The notes beneath the pieces are model-generated. The model saw only the letters and a list, made by a program, of their open reading frames with translations, had not been told where the DNA came from and ran no database searches. From the NCBI GenBank assembly GCA_034678405.1, contig JAXDBW010000021.1:1-21990 (forward strand): a stretch of 21,990 nucleotides of DNA. Direction: 5' to 3'. Shown here in pieces: positions 12,919-20,314 of the stretch. Every line of letters begins with the position of its first letter. The stretch's first letter is position 1. The stretch comes from JAXDBW01 sp034678405 (GTDB lineage Bacteria > Patescibacteriota > Patescibacteriia > UBA10025 > JAHIVO01). The position numbers and the translations under genes are program-made.

Positions 12919-13785
12919 CTACTGCGGAATAACCTCCGTGGCTTCACTCACGAAATTGGTCGATCTGTTGCTCGTAACCGGCTTGGTGCCAGTGACGTGC
13001 ACAACCTGACCTGACGTCAGTGTAGCGAAACGACGATTACTCTTGATCGCAGAGAAGTGAACCCGTACAACACCATCGTGGGTTTGGATTGCTCCAAGGC
13101 CCATAGCAATGTTATACCACTGAACTCGGCCAAATCCGGTCGGTAGTCCTTCGGTATTCGGGTCGGTCTTCGGTGAACTGATCCGGTGGCGGGGCAGTGC
13201 GGCTTTCATCCCAGGAAATTTCGAAACGAAATCTTCTAGGACAGAACACATCTGCGACCACTCGTCGAAAATCGGACACGTGACCCGTCCGTCTTCATAG
13301 TAGCACTGGCCTTCCCAGGTAACCTGCGAGGTGATGAAGTAGTTGCCGTTTTGAGCAACAACTGCTACCTCCCAGAGTTGGAAAGATCCGTCTCCGTTGA
13401 ACTGGAGCATCCGAATGTTGTTTTCCGGATACTTCACATACGTGGAGCGGCGGGAGCCAGGCTTGACTACCATCTTCAGCCGATACACTGACTGTCGATG
13501 TTCTCTGGACAGATTTTCGGCCGGAGTGACGTTCTTTTGACTGTCGACATTCACCACCAACACGTTCATGTTGGCTGCGACACAGAGCTCAAGGCCAATC
13601 GTGTCGCCGGGACGAAATCGGCTTCCGATGAATCCATCATCGCTGATGGCCATTCGGACCGGACGATCGTGATGCGAATCGCGAGCATCAAAAGCAACAA
13701 CTTTCACTGACACTCCGTTCATTGGAACGAAAGCGTCTCCCTGATTCACACGCACTACGGTGCGTGCATTTTCATGATTAGACAT
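12919..13785 (-). CDS. protein with a C-terminal cold-shock domain and an unrecognised N-terminal region (288 aa)
   Basis: Residues 216-286 form a cold-shock domain, an OB fold that binds single-stranded RNA or DNA: GFGRVQWYN (217-225), an RNP1-like GLGAIQT (229-235) and an RNP2-like VRVHFSAI (240-247). In RNP1 the usual Phe residues are partly replaced (GLGAI for GFGFI), so binding may be altered. Residues 1-200 match no family I know; they look beta-rich and soluble, with a Cys pair C161/C170 and another at C180. Start choice: ATG at 13785 has AGGAG 7 bases upstream; an upstream in-frame start at 13818 has no such site. A consensus promoter lies about 270 bases upstream, leaving a long structured leader. 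It could be an RNA chaperone or regulator. Confidence 0.7.
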   Translation of the reverse strand: MSNHENARTVVRVNQGDAFVPMNGVSVKVVAFDARDSHHDRPVRMAISDDGFIGSRFRPGDTIGLELCVAANMNVLVVNVDSQKNVTPAENLSREHRQSVYRLKMVVKPGSRRSTYVKYPENNIRMLQFNGDGSFQLWEVAVVAQNGNYFITSQVTWEGQCYYEDGRVTCPIFDEWSQMCSVLEDFVSKFPGMKAALPRHRISSPKTDPNTEGLPTGFGRVQWYNIAMGLGAIQTHDGVVRVHFSAIKSNRRFATLTSGQVVHVTGTKPVTSNRSTNFVSEATEVIPQ

Positions 13786-14051
13786 TACACATCTCCTGCA
13801 TTTTGTAACGCAGGACAATCACTGTAGATCATCCTAGCATTACGTTATAGGTTGAGAACAGCTAGCTGCGGTTAACTGATTAACCGGCAACTGGCTGTCC
13901 TCAAGCAGGGGCGTGGTAGTTCGTATCTATGTTTTCAAAGGTCTGATGTTACCCTCCAGAAATGAAAACGGTCCCCTCATGAAGAGAGCACCAAGTGTAG
14001 TAGTTTTATCGCCGCTCTCTCCTTCGGCTTCGTTATCAAGTTGTAGTGTAA
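13786..14051 (-). promoter_or_regulatory. long structured 5' leader of the cold-shock-domain gene
   Basis: If transcription starts near 14051, the leader is about 265 nt. In the RNA it contains GGAGAGAGC pairing with GCUCUCUUC (14022-14014 with 13989-13981, one G-U), GUUUUCA/UGAAAAC (13969-13963 with 13937-13931) and CGGUUAA/UUAACCG (13886-13880 with 13875-13869). The last hairpin is CCUGCGUU/AAUGCAGG (13814-13807 with 13802-13795), which buries half of the AGGAG ribosome-binding site. Confidence 0.5.
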
Positions 14052-14057
14052 CGGGGT

Positions 14058-14086
14058 ATCATATACCTAAAGCTCCCCCCTGTCAA
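14058..14086 (-). promoter_or_regulatory. strong promoter for the cold-shock-domain gene
   Basis: On the minus strand a perfect TTGACA (14086-14081) and TATGAT (14063-14058) are 17 bases apart. Start is predicted near 14051. A G-run follows the -35 box, as at the rpsF promoter. Confidence 0.6.
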
Positions 14087-14135
14087 GGGGTGGCTGTGTA
14101 TAATTAGCTAAATAATGACTAATTTTAGCCATTAA

Positions 14136-15182
14136 TTATATCCGAAAATAGATAGTATCTCCGTCCTGGACGACGTACTCCTTGCCCTCGAGGTGCATGA
14201 GGCCTTTTTCTTTAGCACCAACTTCCCCACCGGCCGTGACGAGATCCTGCCAGTTTGTGACCTCTGCCCGGATAAATTGCTCCTGGAAATCAGTGTGAAT
14301 CACAGCCCCGGCTTCCGGTGCCGTGGCGCCACGTTTGACAGTCCAGGCACGCGTTTCATCTGGACCCGAGGTGAAGAAGGTAATTAAATCTAGCAATTCG
14401 TATGCCGCCCGGATGAGCCGGTCGAGACCGGTCTGCTGCATCCCGAGACTCGTCAGATACTCCCTGGCATCCGCCTCATCCATGGCCACCAGCTCTGACT
14501 CTATTTTCGCACTGACCACGAGATGCCCCGGTACATCCTGGGTGAGCTTGTCTTCATCTACGTTCATCACATACATCATGGGCTTCATGGTCAGTAAATG
14601 CAGATCATAGAGCTGCGCCTGCTCGTCATCTGATAGACCTACCTCTCCAAGCAGTGCTCCATTATCTAACAATGTGTGCGCTTTTTGATAGATGGCGAGA
14701 GCCTGTTGCTCCGCCTTCTCCCCGCTGCGCGCGCGTGGCTGCGTTTCTTCGATTCGTTTATCGACGGTCGCCAGATCAGCGAAGATCAGTTCGGTATTAA
14801 TAGTTTGTTTATCCGATTCGGGGTTTATCTCCCCAGTCACGTGAGTCACGTCATCATCAGTGAAGTTTCGCACGACCTGACAGATGGCGTCGACCTCGCG
14901 GATATGAGAGAGGAACTTATTCCCCAGTCCCTCGCCTTTGTGCGCACCCGCGACTAAACCAGCGATGTCCACAAATTCGATCACCGTCGGGATGACCTTT
15001 TTTGAATTATACAGTTTCGCCAACTGCTCAATCCGCTCGTCGGGTACCGGTACCGTACCGACATTGGGGTCGATCGTGCAAAAAGGATAGTTAGCCGCAT
15101 CGACCTGTTTCCGGGTCAGGGCGGTAAAGAGGGTTGATTTGCCGACGTTGGGCAGTCCGACGATGCCGATAGAAAAGCTCAT
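14136..15182 (-). CDS. ychF: redox-regulated ATPase/GTPase YchF (Obg family)
   Basis: YchF is a universal ribosome-associated P-loop NTPase that prefers ATP. The 348-aa product is close to the usual 363. It has the P-loop GLPNVGKS (9-16), a switch region DIAGLVAGAHKGEGLGNKFL split over 72-91, the MNVDED segment in place of the standard NKxD, and a C-terminal TGS domain (about 265-348) ending DGDTIYFRI. The gene is divergent from rsmE with 42 bases between them. On the minus strand TATACT (15197-15192) lies 9 bases before the ATG, predicting a leader of only a few bases. Its last 14 codons are echoed at 12618 and, degraded, at 11206, so its 3' end may be an insertion target; the gene itself is intact. 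Confidence 0.95.
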   Translation of the reverse strand: MSFSIGIVGLPNVGKSTLFTALTRKQVDAANYPFCTIDPNVGTVPVPDERIEQLAKLYNSKKVIPTVIEFVDIAGLVAGAHKGEGLGNKFLSHIREVDAICQVVRNFTDDDVTHVTGEINPESDKQTINTELIFADLATVDKRIEETQPRARSGEKAEQQALAIYQKAHTLLDNGALLGEVGLSDDEQAQLYDLHLLTMKPMMYVMNVDEDKLTQDVPGHLVVSAKIESELVAMDEADAREYLTSLGMQQTGLDRLIRAAYELLDLITFFTSGPDETRAWTVKRGATAPEAGAVIHTDFQEQFIRAEVTNWQDLVTAGGEVGAKEKGLMHLEGKEYVVQDGDTIYFRI

Positions 15183-15224
15183 AGTGCTAGTAGTATAGCA
15201 AAGAATTTATTATACTTACACTAC

Positions 15225-15944
15225 ATGCTTCACCGATTTTATCAACCATCCCTCATACCCGAGGACGACGTCCTCCACATTACCGATCCCGAGCTCGTTC
15301 GGCAAATAACCACCGTGCTCAGGCTCAAGTCAGGAGACGAATTTGTCATCTTTACCCCCCGGACTGAGTACACCGTGGCATTTGAGAATGCGGAAAAAAA
15401 CACTGTCACTGCCAGACTGGTACGAGCTGCCGCTCCTGATCGGGAGCCCCGCCGACGTCTCATCCTCTACCAAGCCTTGCTGAAGAAGGATAATTTCGAA
15501 TTAGTACTCCAAAAAGGCACTGAACTCGGCGTCCACGGATTCGTTCCCATCGTGACTGAGCGAACGATCGTACGGAGTATCTCCGACCACAAACGCGCCC
15601 GCTACCACAAAATCCTGACTGAGGCGACAGAGCAGTGCGGCGGAACCCATACACCCAAATTATCTGACACGAGTGCGCTCGGGCAGCTCACCCATGATAT
15701 GCGCAAGCTACCGGGGGCCTGGTTTGTCGCTGACGAAACAGATGCGAGGAAACCACTGGCTGCCGCTATCGCTGATTGCGCTGAACCGATTCGGGTGATT
15801 ATCGGGCCGGAAGGCGGCTTTGCTCCAGGAGAAATCGATATGCTCCACCGGGCTGGCGTCCGCTCGGTGACGCTGGGCAATCGCATTCTCCGGGCAGAAA
15901 CAGCGGCCCTAGCAGCTGCTAGTATTGTTTTATTGAGTCAGTAG
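15225..15944 (+). CDS. rsmE: 16S rRNA (uracil-1498-N3)-methyltransferase RsmE
   Basis: RsmE methylates U1498 of 16S rRNA using SAM. The 239-aa product has an N-terminal PUA-like part (HRFYQP, then HITDPELVRQITTVLRLKSG split over 18-37), and the SPOUT/trefoil-knot domain with KGTELGV (97-103), IGPEGGF (193-199) and the diagnostic LGNRILRAETA (217-227). TATACT (15211-15216) lies 8 bases before the ATG, so the message is probably leaderless; no Shine-Dalgarno site is present. It is divergent from ychF. Confidence 0.93.
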   Translation: MLHRFYQPSLIPEDDVLHITDPELVRQITTVLRLKSGDEFVIFTPRTEYTVAFENAEKNTVTARLVRAAAPDREPRRRLILYQALLKKDNFELVLQKGTELGVHGFVPIVTERTIVRSISDHKRARYHKILTEATEQCGGTHTPKLSDTSALGQLTHDMRKLPGAWFVADETDARKPLAAAIADCAEPIRVIIGPEGGFAPGEIDMLHRAGVRSVTLGNRILRAETAALAAASIVLLSQ

Positions 15945-15961
15945 ACCATTTTTGGTATACT
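15933..15961 (+). promoter_or_regulatory. promoter of the Asn-rich surface protein gene
   Basis: TTGAGT (15933-15938) and TATACT (15956-15961) are 17 bases apart, with a TGG extended -10. Start near 15968 gives a leader of about 22 nt. Confidence 0.5.
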
Positions 15962-15989
15962 TAAGGAAATGCATTAATACATATCGTGT

Positions 15990-16811
15990 ATGTTTGAGAA
16001 CGTCAATCAACCGCAACAGCCTAACCAACCGGCCACTGGAGGAGATCAACCGCAGAAAGATTGGGGCCCCTGGAAACCAATCAGTCAGTCACAGCGTGCG
16101 GGCGGCCGTCCCGCTGGTCCACCACCGCCACCACCACTCGGGCAAGCCCAGACCGCCACGCCCACGGCTCAGCCGAACGCCACCCCTCCACAGTCGACTG
16201 GGCCAACCGTCCCGCCGCCGCCAGCCTCGAGCGCTCCGAGTCCGATGAACGTACCCGGCATGCCCTCGGGTGATGCGCCGAAACCACCTCGTCGTCGTTT
16301 TGCGGTGATTGGTATCCTCATCCTCGTCATCCTCATCGTCATTATCGGTGGGGTCGTCCTGGCTCTCAACTACTTCAGTGACACCACCGAGCCAGATGCT
16401 AATGCAAACGCAAATGTGAATGCTGCGGCTAATTTCAACGGGGTAACAAACGTGAATGCCACAACCAATACTAACCTCAATACCAACGCAGCAGCAAACG
16501 TGAATGGGTTATTTAATCAGAACCTAAATACCAATAGTAGCGGAAATGTGAATGCTGCGTCCAACACCAACGCGAGCGCAAATCAAAACGCCAATAGTAA
16601 TGCAAATGCAAATACGAACGGGAACGTGAATACAAATGAAACGGTCAATGCCTCCACGCTCGACTCTGACAATGATGGCCTCACCGATGTCCAGGAAGAT
16701 ATCTGGGGTACTGACGTGCTCAATCCGGACACCGACGGCGATGGCTACCTGGATGGGACTGAGGTCGAAAATGGCTTCAACCCAAATGGACCTGGCACTC
16801 TATCGTCCTAA
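15990..16811 (+). CDS. Pro-rich/Asn-rich membrane-anchored protein with thrombospondin type 3-like calcium loops
   Basis: The 273-aa protein has four parts. Residues 1-100 are a Pro/Gln/Gly-rich, presumably cytoplasmic tail with a run of six prolines (44-49). Residues 104-128 are a strongly hydrophobic transmembrane helix after RRR. Residues 136-222 are an extreme low-complexity Asn stalk made of NAN, NVN, NTN units. Residues 224-265 hold calcium-binding loops of the thrombospondin type 3 kind (DSDNDGLTDVQE and DTDGDGYLDGTE). The layout suggests an anchored surface protein with an extended stalk and a small calcium-binding head. Function is unknown; a role in cell contact is speculation. A terminator hairpin follows. 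Confidence 0.8.
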   Translation: MFENVNQPQQPNQPATGGDQPQKDWGPWKPISQSQRAGGRPAGPPPPPPLGQAQTATPTAQPNATPPQSTGPTVPPPPASSAPSPMNVPGMPSGDAPKPPRRRFAVIGILILVILIVIIGGVVLALNYFSDTTEPDANANANVNAAANFNGVTNVNATTNTNLNTNAAANVNGLFNQNLNTNSSGNVNAASNTNASANQNANSNANANTNGNVNTNETVNASTLDSDNDGLTDVQEDIWGTDVLNPDTDGDGYLDGTEVENGFNPNGPGTLSS

Positions 16812-16836
16812 TTACGAGACGCCCTACTTAATCGAC

Positions 16837-16865
16837 AAAACCGGAGCCTAGCTCCGGTTTTTGGT
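16837..16865. terminator. bidirectional terminator overlapping the NUDIX 3' end
   Basis: AAAACCGGAGC (16837-16847) pairs with 16851-16861 around CTA, with T-runs on both strands. It serves the convergent Asn-rich protein gene (+) and NUDIX gene (-), and covers the NUDIX stop codon. Confidence 0.8.
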
Positions 16866-17369
16866 TTCGAGATCCTCGAGAGCACGCCGAATCCACGGGA
16901 AGGCAATTTCTTCCCAGGGCAACTGGTCGAGCGGGAACCATTGATAGCCGCTCACGTCGTCATCCGGGATAATCTCACTGCCAGTCCAGTCGGCGACATA
17001 GGCGAGGTTAAGTGTGGCGTACTCATAGTCCTCTACATACGAGTCGCTATATACGCCGATAATGCGAAGATTGTCGACAGTAATGCCGAGTTCTTCTTTG
17101 AGCTCTCGTACGACGCTCTCTTCTGCCGTCTCCCACTCCTCCATAAAACCACCCGGGATGTCCCAGAGCCCTTTCCGAGGATTCACCGCCCGCGTAACGA
17201 GCAATAATTCCCCGGCATCGTTGAAGATATACGCGCCAGTGGTGGGCTTTGCATTCTGATAAAACGTAAAGCCGCACGCCGTGCATGTCGGATGGGCCAG
17301 CGGGGTATCGGGCGGGATTAAATCGCCGCCACAGACCGGACAGTGTTTGAAAAACTCAGTACTTCGCAT
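16848..17369 (-). CDS. NUDIX hydrolase with N-terminal zinc ribbon
   Basis: The 173-aa protein hydrolyses a nucleoside diphosphate-linked substrate. A four-Cys zinc ribbon (C10, C13, C29, C32) precedes the NUDIX fold, as in the NADH pyrophosphatase (NudC)-like group. The NUDIX box is complete: G74, E80, R88-E89-L90, E92-E93, G95. I chose M at 17369 because it directly precedes the zinc ribbon; the frame extends upstream to 17453, but that part overlaps the preceding gene. Only 4 bases separate it from the 4-TM protein gene, so translation is probably coupled. The substrate cannot be assigned: NAD(H), ADP-ribose or damaged nucleotides are all possible. Confidence 0.88.
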   Translation of the reverse strand: MRSTEFFKHCPVCGGDLIPPDTPLAHPTCTACGFTFYQNAKPTTGAYIFNDAGELLLVTRAVNPRKGLWDIPGGFMEEWETAEESVVRELKEELGITVDNLRIIGVYSDSYVEDYEYATLNLAYVADWTGSEIIPDDDVSGYQWFPLDQLPWEEIAFPWIRRALEDLETKNRS

Positions 17370-17373
17370 AGAG

Positions 17374-17808
17374 TTAGAGGATGCCAATAGCAAATGCCGC
17401 CCACCAGCCAATGACTGATACGACACCGCTCCACATAAATGTCCGGCGGACATCCGGCGGAAGCTGGGTCATCAGCTGCTCGTCTGATAGCTGGAGTAGT
17501 TTCGGGCGGCCGATGCGATTAATTATGATCCCATCGATGATTAGCATACCGACAAAGCCAAGCTTCACGAAAAAGATGTCCGGCCGCGGATTGGGTATGA
17601 GAATCCAAAACGCAATACCGCTCACGATGGTAATCCCAAGGCCGATCCAGATAACCTTTGACCCAAATTCCATATAGTATTTGAGTTGGCCCCAGGACAA
17701 CTGGCGACGAATAAATTGAAGATGCATGAAGACCGCGGCTCCCATGCCGACGACCACGCCGGCGATATGGAAAAATTTAGCGACGGTAATCCAGGTAATA
17801 TGAATCAT
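17374..17808 (-). CDS. hypothetical integral membrane protein (144 aa, about 4 TM helices)
   Basis: The product has four likely transmembrane helices: about residues 6-28 (VAKFFHIAGVVVGMGAAVF), 50-70, 80-98 and 122-143. A His in the first helix (FHIAGVVVG) recalls small membrane proteins of the CopD/DUF2269 kind, but I cannot assign it. M at 17808 is preferred over the upstream start at 17865 because it avoids overlap with folD and has AAGG 7 bases upstream. It is the middle gene of folD-TM-NUDIX on the minus strand, 16 bases after folD. Confidence 0.7.
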   Translation of the reverse strand: MIHITWITVAKFFHIAGVVVGMGAAVFMHLQFIRRQLSWGQLKYYMEFGSKVIWIGLGITIVSGIAFWILIPNPRPDIFFVKLGFVGMLIIDGIIINRIGRPKLLQLSDEQLMTQLPPDVRRTFMWSGVVSVIGWWAAFAIGIL

Positions 17809-17824
17809 GATAACCTTATGGTTA

Positions 17825-18664
17825 CTACGTATTAGATTGACTACGTCGATATGCCGCCACGACATTCTCGAGGAGCATGGCGACGGTCATAGGGCCGACC
17901 CCGCCCGGTACGGGCGTGGCCCAGCTTGCCTTGTCCCAGGCGGCATCACTGATATCACCGAGTACTTGGGTGCCTTTTTTGGTAAATCCCACGTCGATCA
18001 ATATGACGCCATCCTTCACCATCTCCGCGGTCACATAGCCCGGCCGACCAACCACCGCTACTACGACGTCGGCTTGTTGGGAGACGTGGAGACAATCATC
18101 GACATCTGGCGAGCAGCTCACGGTTTGCATACCGTGCTGATTGAGGATATATTCGAGCGGATTCGTAAAGACCGGTGAATTGGCAAAAATCATTGCTTTC
18201 TTCCCGCCCAGTGAAACATCGGTACTGGCAATCAAACGATAAATCCCCTCCGCCAGACCCGGCACAATGTGTGGTTCCCCAGCAAGTAATGCCTGAATAT
18301 TTGCCGGATGAAATCCATCTACATCTTTAGCGGGGTTGATAGCCTGAATTATTGCGTTTTCATCAAGACCGTGCGGCAGTGGCAACTGTACCACGATGCC
18401 GTGGATATCCTGGCGCTTGTTTAATTCCTCCACGCGCGCCAAGACATCGGCCTGGCTCGCGGTCGCCGGAAAGGTATGTTTCTCGAAATGAATACCAATT
18501 TCCTCAGCGGCTTTCTCTTTCAGCCCGACATACGTATGTGAAGCCGGATCATCACCCACGAGGACGATGGCCAAGCCCGGCACAGACGCCAACTGCCCCA
18601 CCTCTGTTTTCAAGCGGTCGCGGATTGCCCGCGCCAGCTTTTTTCCATCAATAATCTTCGGCAT
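17825..18664 (-). CDS. folD: bifunctional methylenetetrahydrofolate dehydrogenase/cyclohydrolase FolD
   Basis: FolD converts 5,10-methylene-THF to 10-formyl-THF. The 279-aa product has the catalytic Y45-x3-K49, VVQLPLP (91-97), KDVDGFHP (113-120) with the folate-binding Asp116, and PVPGGVGPMT (251-260). Two usual motifs are changed: PCTP.G reads VPGLAEG (134-140), and the NADP loop GRSxxVGxP reads ANSPVFTNP (161-169), so cofactor use may differ. I chose ATG at 18664, where the family's N-terminus begins; a longer frame to 18748 only translates a palindromic repeat. TATACT (18680-18675) lies 10 bases before the ATG, so the leader is very short. glyA, which makes the substrate, is the next gene upstream. 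Confidence 0.9.
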   Translation of the reverse strand: MPKIIDGKKLARAIRDRLKTEVGQLASVPGLAIVLVGDDPASHTYVGLKEKAAEEIGIHFEKHTFPATASQADVLARVEELNKRQDIHGIVVQLPLPHGLDENAIIQAINPAKDVDGFHPANIQALLAGEPHIVPGLAEGIYRLIASTDVSLGGKKAMIFANSPVFTNPLEYILNQHGMQTVSCSPDVDDCLHVSQQADVVVAVVGRPGYVTAEMVKDGVILIDVGFTKKGTQVLGDISDAAWDKASWATPVPGGVGPMTVAMLLENVVAAYRRSQSNT

Positions 18665-18700
18665 ATATGCACGTAGTATAGGTGTTTTTTGTATTAATGC

Positions 18701-18980
18701 AAGGCTTCGCCACTTTTTGCGTGACCAAAAAGTGGCAGAAAAAGTCACCGGGGCTTCAATGCGCTGGTGCTTGGCTTGGGGTATTTAATATTGGATGGGC
18801 TTAGAGAAGCCCCGGACCCCAGATGCTTACAAAGTTAATAACTAGAAAATTATTTTAGAATCCGGGTCTGGGATTTCTCCTGAGTTCTTCCTATATTGGT
18901 TGTGGGGGTTTAGCTCCTAGCGAATAGAAATCCCAGCGCTTCTTTTCTGCCGCTTTTCTTGGCGTCAAGAAAAGCGGTGA
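18701..18980. repeat. MITE/REP-like element of nested palindromes
   Basis: Two units face each other. Unit A: GCCACTTTTT (18709-18718) with AAAAAGTGGC (18727-18736), then CCGGGGCTTC (18748-18757) with GAAGCCCCGG (18806-18815), loop 48. Unit B in mirror order: CTGGGATTTCT (18868-18878) with AGAAATCCCAG (18926-18936), loop 47, then CCGCTTTTCTTG (18950-18961) with its complement (18966-18977), loop GCGT. All four stems are perfect. The outer ends match as imperfect terminal inverted repeats. It fills the gap between glyA and folD, starting 5 bases after the glyA stop, and has no gene. Confidence 0.65.
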
Positions 18981-18982
18981 AC

Positions 18983-20266
18983 TCAAATGTCCTGATACAA
19001 CGGATACTTATCAGTCAGCGCTTTCACGCGGCCGGCGGCTTCTTTGAGTTTGTCGGCTTTCTGTGGGTTATGGATGACATCACCGATGATCCCGCCGATC
19101 TCCTCCATATCTTCCTCATGCATACCCCGAGTGGTCAGGGCGGGCGTCCCGAGACGGATACCCGACGGATCCATCGGGCTCCGCTCATCAAATGGGATAG
19201 TATTTTTATTGACGGTAATACCGACGCTATCAAGCAATGTTTCAGCTTCAGCGCCGGAGATATGTTTATTCGTCAGGTCAATAAGTAATAGATGATTGTC
19301 GGTCCCCCCGCTAATTAATGTGAAGTTCTGTCCCTGGAGGCTTTTCGCGAGGGCTTTGGCATTCTTTACTACCTGTTCACCGTATTTCTTAAACGATGCC
19401 GTACTCGCCTCCTTCAGTGCGACGGCGATAGCGGCCGTCTGATGGTTGTGCGGCCCGCCCTGCAGGCCAGGAAACACCGCCCGGTCAATCAGTTGGGCAA
19501 GGTTCCATTTACCGTCAGGATGGTATTTCTCCTTTAGTCGGTCGTCCGTTCGCGGGCACATGATCATGGCGCCCCGGGGTCCCCGGAGCGTCTTGTGTGT
19601 GGTAGTGGTAATAACGTCGACGGAATCGACCGGTGACTGGTGGACACCGGCAACTATTAACCCAGCAATATGAGCAATGTCAGCCACGAGATACGCGCCG
19701 ACCTCGCTAGCGATTTCCCGAAATATCTTGAAATCAATTTCTCGCGGATAGGCACTGGCCCCACAAATAATCATCTGGGGCTGTTCTTTCTTCGCCATGT
19801 CGCGCACCTCATCGAAATCGATACGATGTGTCTCGCGATCCACGCCGTACGCCACCCCGTGGTAGTAGTGCCCGGAGAAACTCACCTTCCATCCGTGAGT
19901 CAGATGCCCCCCGTGAGTCAGACTCATACCGAGGACTTTGTCACCCGGATTCATCAGGGCCATATACACGGCCTGGTTCGCGGGACTGCCGGAGTATGGC
20001 TGGACATTTGCGTGTTCTACGCCGAAAAGTTTTTTCGCCCGGAACCGAGCTGCCTTTTCCACCACATCAATGAATTCATTCCCGCCATAGTAGCGTTTTC
20101 CCGGATATCCTTCGGAATATTTATTCGTCAGGATGGACCCGAGCGCTTCCATCACCGCCGGCGACGTGAAATTCTCTGACGGGATCATTTCTAAACCCGT
20201 CCGTTGCCGATGAAGCTCCTCCTGAATCGTGTCGAATATTTTTTTATCAGTGGCTTGAAGTGTCAT
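18983..20266 (-). CDS. glyA: serine hydroxymethyltransferase
   Basis: GlyA is a PLP enzyme that interconverts serine and glycine and charges tetrahydrofolate with a one-carbon unit. The 427-aa length is normal. Landmarks are EMIPSENFTS (26-35), NKYSEGYPGKRYYGG (48-62), the HGGHLTHG segment (118-125), VADIAHIAGL (194-203) and the PLP lysine K225 in TTTTHKTLRGPRG. The annotated start is ATG at 20266: the family's N-terminus begins here, and the promoter places the transcript start on this ATG. An in-frame start at 20320 lies upstream of that promoter. FolD, which uses the methylene-THF produced, is the next gene downstream, beyond the palindromic element. Confidence 0.95.
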   Translation of the reverse strand: MTLQATDKKIFDTIQEELHRQRTGLEMIPSENFTSPAVMEALGSILTNKYSEGYPGKRYYGGNEFIDVVEKAARFRAKKLFGVEHANVQPYSGSPANQAVYMALMNPGDKVLGMSLTHGGHLTHGWKVSFSGHYYHGVAYGVDRETHRIDFDEVRDMAKKEQPQMIICGASAYPREIDFKIFREIASEVGAYLVADIAHIAGLIVAGVHQSPVDSVDVITTTTHKTLRGPRGAMIMCPRTDDRLKEKYHPDGKWNLAQLIDRAVFPGLQGGPHNHQTAAIAVALKEASTASFKKYGEQVVKNAKALAKSLQGQNFTLISGGTDNHLLLIDLTNKHISGAEAETLLDSVGITVNKNTIPFDERSPMDPSGIRLGTPALTTRGMHEEDMEEIGGIIGDVIHNPQKADKLKEAAGRVKALTDKYPLYQDI

Positions 20267-20272
20267 ACCTGC

Positions 20273-20301
20273 ATTGTACGGGAAAAAAGTGTTCTTGTCA
20301 C
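20273..20301 (-). promoter_or_regulatory. glyA promoter, predicted leaderless
   Basis: On the minus strand GTGACA (20301-20296) and TACAAT (20278-20273) are 17 bases apart; each matches consensus in five of six positions. The ATG starts 7 bases after the -10 box, so the first transcribed base should be at or next to the start codon. Confidence 0.65.
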
Positions 20302-20314
20302 TTTTTTTCTGTAC

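Noticed and set aside
18665..18748. N-terminal extension of FolD by 28 residues
   Set aside because: It only translates the palindromic element; family alignment and the TATACT box both support the ATG at 18664.
19670..20179. Open frame of 169 codons on the plus strand inside glyA
   Set aside because: It lies wholly opposite a clear glyA coding sequence, has no ribosome-binding site, and its composition is that of an antisense shadow.
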